A stretch of 62,830 nucleotides of DNA, taken from assembly GCA_027858775.1 (NCBI GenBank), contig JAQICA010000092.1, positions 1-62,830 on the forward strand, read 5' to 3'. How positions within the stretch are numbered: the stretch's first letter is position 1; each line of letters begins with the position of its first letter. Made by a program: the position numbers and the translations under genes. This DNA comes from Salinivirgaceae bacterium. Lineage in GTDB: Bacteria > Bacteroidota > Bacteroidia > Bacteroidales > Salinivirgaceae. Positions 61,529 through 62,830 of the stretch are shown here, one piece after another. The notes under the pieces are model-generated. The model worked only from the letters and a program-made list of their open reading frames with translations. It had not been told where the DNA came from and did no database searches.

Positions 61529-62080
61529 ATGAGTTTTAATTTGGATAGCTGGATTGCATTTAATGAGCAGGAGGATGTGATTTTCGCCTTTAAAGGCGAA
61601 TTGTCTGAGTCCATGCTAACCGAATTATTATTGATTATTGAAGAAAAAATAGAGAAAGTAACTGGTAGCCGAAAACTAAAAAAAAAGCTATATAACGTTG
61701 CCATTGAATCGATGCAAAACTTGTTTCATCATTCTGATGAAGTTTACTTAAACGGCACACAGAAAAAGCACTCGCGTTACATGGTGATGTTTATTACCCA
61801 AAAGAACGGAGGATACAAAATAAGAACCGGAAATTTTCTTACCCAGAAAAAAGTACAGTTTTTAAACAAACATATCGAAAAAATTAATAATTTATCACGC
61901 GATGAGCTCAAGCTGGAATAAAAAGAGATTTTAAACAATCAAACCTTTAGTAAAAAAGGAGGTGGAGGCCTTGGACTTATCGATATAGCACGAAAAGCAG
62001 AGAGTAAAATCGATTATAATTTTTATTCTGATAAAAATTCACTATCTTTTTTTGACTTTTGTATAGAAATAAAACAATAA
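61529..62080 (+). pseudogene. siaB: SiaB-family kinase-like gene (DUF6272) interrupted by an in-frame stop
   Basis: The frame opens at MSFNLDSWIAF and runs to a TAA at 61919-61921. The same frame then continues without another stop to TAA at 62078-62080. The part after the stop encodes KEILNNQTFSKKGGGGLGL, then IDIARKAESKIDYNF and SFFDFCIEIK, which is the conserved C-terminal ATP-binding part (GGxGLGxID) of SiaB-type proteins. Relatives, as I recall them, read through with Tyr at the stop position (..LYKEIL). So this looks like a single nonsense mutation in an otherwise intact gene of 183 sense codons. The short product would keep residues 1-130 but lose the G-rich ATP loop. SiaC follows 13 nt later. 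Confidence 0.8.
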
Positions 62081-62093
62081 ACGAATAAAGAGT

Positions 62094-62474
62094 ATGGATC
62101 CAATAAAAATTGAAGGAACACCGAAAACCCCAACCGTAATTTTTGATTCCGAAAAAGGAAGCATCGAAATTAAGGGGCGTTCAATACCGGAAAACTCTAT
62201 TGAGTTCTACAAGCCTCTCGTAGACTGGCTTGAGGGATACATCAAGAACCCCAAAGAACTAACACAGGTGAATATTCAACTTGAATATTTTAACACCAGT
62301 TCCTCGAAATGTATTTTAGATGTATTTAAAAAGCTAGAATCTATTTACAAAGGTGGTAACGAAGTAGTAATTAACTGGCATTACGAAGAAGATGATGAGG
62401 ATATGCTCGAGGCCGGAGAAGATTACCAGTCAATTATTAAAGTTCCATTCAAAATGATGGAAATAGAAGAGTAG
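62094..62474 (+). CDS. siaC: SiaC-family regulatory phosphoprotein (DUF1987)
   Basis: This 126-residue protein has the DUF1987 pattern: IEGTPKTPTVIFDSEKGSIEIKGRSIPENSIEFYKPLVDWLEGYI, then YFNTSSSKCILDVFKKLE with T68, and an acidic C-terminal part (WHYEEDDEDMLEAGEDYQ). In Pseudomonas, SiaC is phosphorylated by SiaB at Thr68 and, unphosphorylated, activates a diguanylate cyclase; the site residue is conserved here. Coupling to the siaB gene 13 nt upstream is clear. The partner phosphatase SiaA and cyclase SiaD are not in the window. Confidence 0.93.
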   Translation: MDPIKIEGTPKTPTVIFDSEKGSIEIKGRSIPENSIEFYKPLVDWLEGYIKNPKELTQVNIQLEYFNTSSSKCILDVFKKLESIYKGGNEVVINWHYEEDDEDMLEAGEDYQSIIKVPFKMMEIEE

Positions 62475-62830
62475 CTTTTGGAATTAACTCTAAAAGAGGC
62501 TGTGTGGACGTTGATAAATTTACCCAACCATATGGCTATTAGTTTCAACTGAAGCGAAGGGCTTATTTTGGAGGGCTGGTTTGTCCTGCAAATTTATTCC
62601 GTTACATTATCGGAGTAATGCAGCATTTTCATTAAATAGTATTAAATAGTATTTCGAACCATATTGAAGCTCTGGGTCATAAGACACGGGGCTTTATTTC
62701 ATTTAGCTAACTAGTGCTGGCAAGAAAACCACCCATTTTTTAAAATAATTGGCAGGGTTCTCAAAATATGAACCAGTATTTAGTTGAAAAAATTACTTCA
62801 TCATATTACGTGTGATGCAAAAATACCACA
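62475..62830. other. Right end without a gene
   Basis: I see no coding sequence. A short tandem duplication ATTAAATAGT-ATTAAATAGT lies near 62634-62653. AAGACACGGGGCTTTATTTC near 62685 faintly resembles a piece of repeat copy A2 but is too short to call. Confidence 0.5.

Noticed and set aside
61919-61921. Stop codon in siaB as recoded selenocysteine or pyrrolysine
   Set aside because: It is TAA, which is not used for Sec or Pyl; the relatives' residue here appears to be Tyr, which fits a simple mutation.
62634-62653. Direct repeat ATTAAATAGT twice, as an att site or CRISPR start
   Set aside because: Two adjacent AT-rich 10-mers without spacers, integrase or flanking genes are best explained as slippage.
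62685-62720. GACACGGGGCTTTATTTC near the right end as a fifth copy of the dispersed repeat
   Set aside because: Only a short string matches copy A2 and the conserved tail is missing.
1-62830. tRNA, rRNA, tmRNA, CRISPR, prophage or transposase genes
   Set aside because: I looked for T-loop-like GGTTCGAATCC strings, regular repeat-spacer arrays, and integrase or transposase motifs and found none convincing; smpB is present but no tmRNA gene was seen.

Overview
The window is a contiguous piece of a Bacteroidota chromosome, most likely from the anaerobic or facultative marine/sediment lineages around Marinilabiliales. The evidence is: about twenty upstream regions carrying the Bacteroidota -7 promoter box TAnnTTTG; almost no Shine-Dalgarno sequences; DUF6089 proteins next to uppS-bamA-skp-skp; a fused gamma/alpha 2-oxoacid:ferredoxin oxidoreductase; a long (668 aa) urocanate hydratase; a SiaB/SiaC pair; and many lipoproteins. 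No rRNA, tRNA, CRISPR array, transposase or phage gene is visible. The placement is inferred from gene content, not from a search.

Layout. 1-880 is gene-poor and holds a degenerate dispersed repeat. 1.5-11.5 kb is the main accessory block. On the minus strand it has a free-standing tryptophan-synthase-beta-like PLP enzyme (with its own terminator), then a threonine-synthase-like PLP enzyme, a selenium-dependent-type xanthine dehydrogenase-like molybdenum hydroxylase (Fe-S and Mo domains fused, no FAD domain), an SsnA amidohydrolase, a membrane-anchored GNAT-like protein and a dihydropyrimidinase/hydantoinase. An Lrp/AsnC regulator is divergent from them. The block resembles the xdh-ssnA-hyuA anaerobic purine/hydantoin-degradation clusters of gut bacteria, with two PLP enzymes where a diaminopropionate lyase might be expected. 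11.6-13.4 kb has an uncharacterised secreted HExxH protein and a small lipoprotein. 13.4-21.7 kb has hutU, a Pif1/RecD-type helicase, mdh and an S9 peptidase. 21.8-28.3 kb has a TPR lipoprotein, bcp-recA, korAB with a long structured leader, and a divergent gamma-carbonic-anhydrase-like gene. 28.4-37.3 kb is a conserved envelope block: nadK, three DUF6089 proteins, uppS, bamA, two skp genes and murI. 37.7-47.4 kb has guaA, an Hsp15-like S4 protein, a large CAP/OmpA-like secreted protein, pth-ctc, prs and manA-DUF1571-engB. 47.7-61.4 kb has udk, a DnaQ-like exonuclease, a hydrolase, a lipoprotein, a glycosyltransferase, sdaA, an NmrA-like protein, a DUF481-like protein, a TPR protein, smpB, a secreted GATase-like protein, dnaB and ispE. 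The right end carries a siaB gene broken by an in-frame stop, then an intact siaC.

The most informative observations are: the nonsense codon in siaB with the rest of the reading frame preserved; the composition of the purine-type cluster; mutually exclusive helices in the korA leader; a terminator whose T-run abuts the murI start codon; long perfect inverted repeats inside the nadK and pth coding regions; and a family of four degenerate intergenic repeats.
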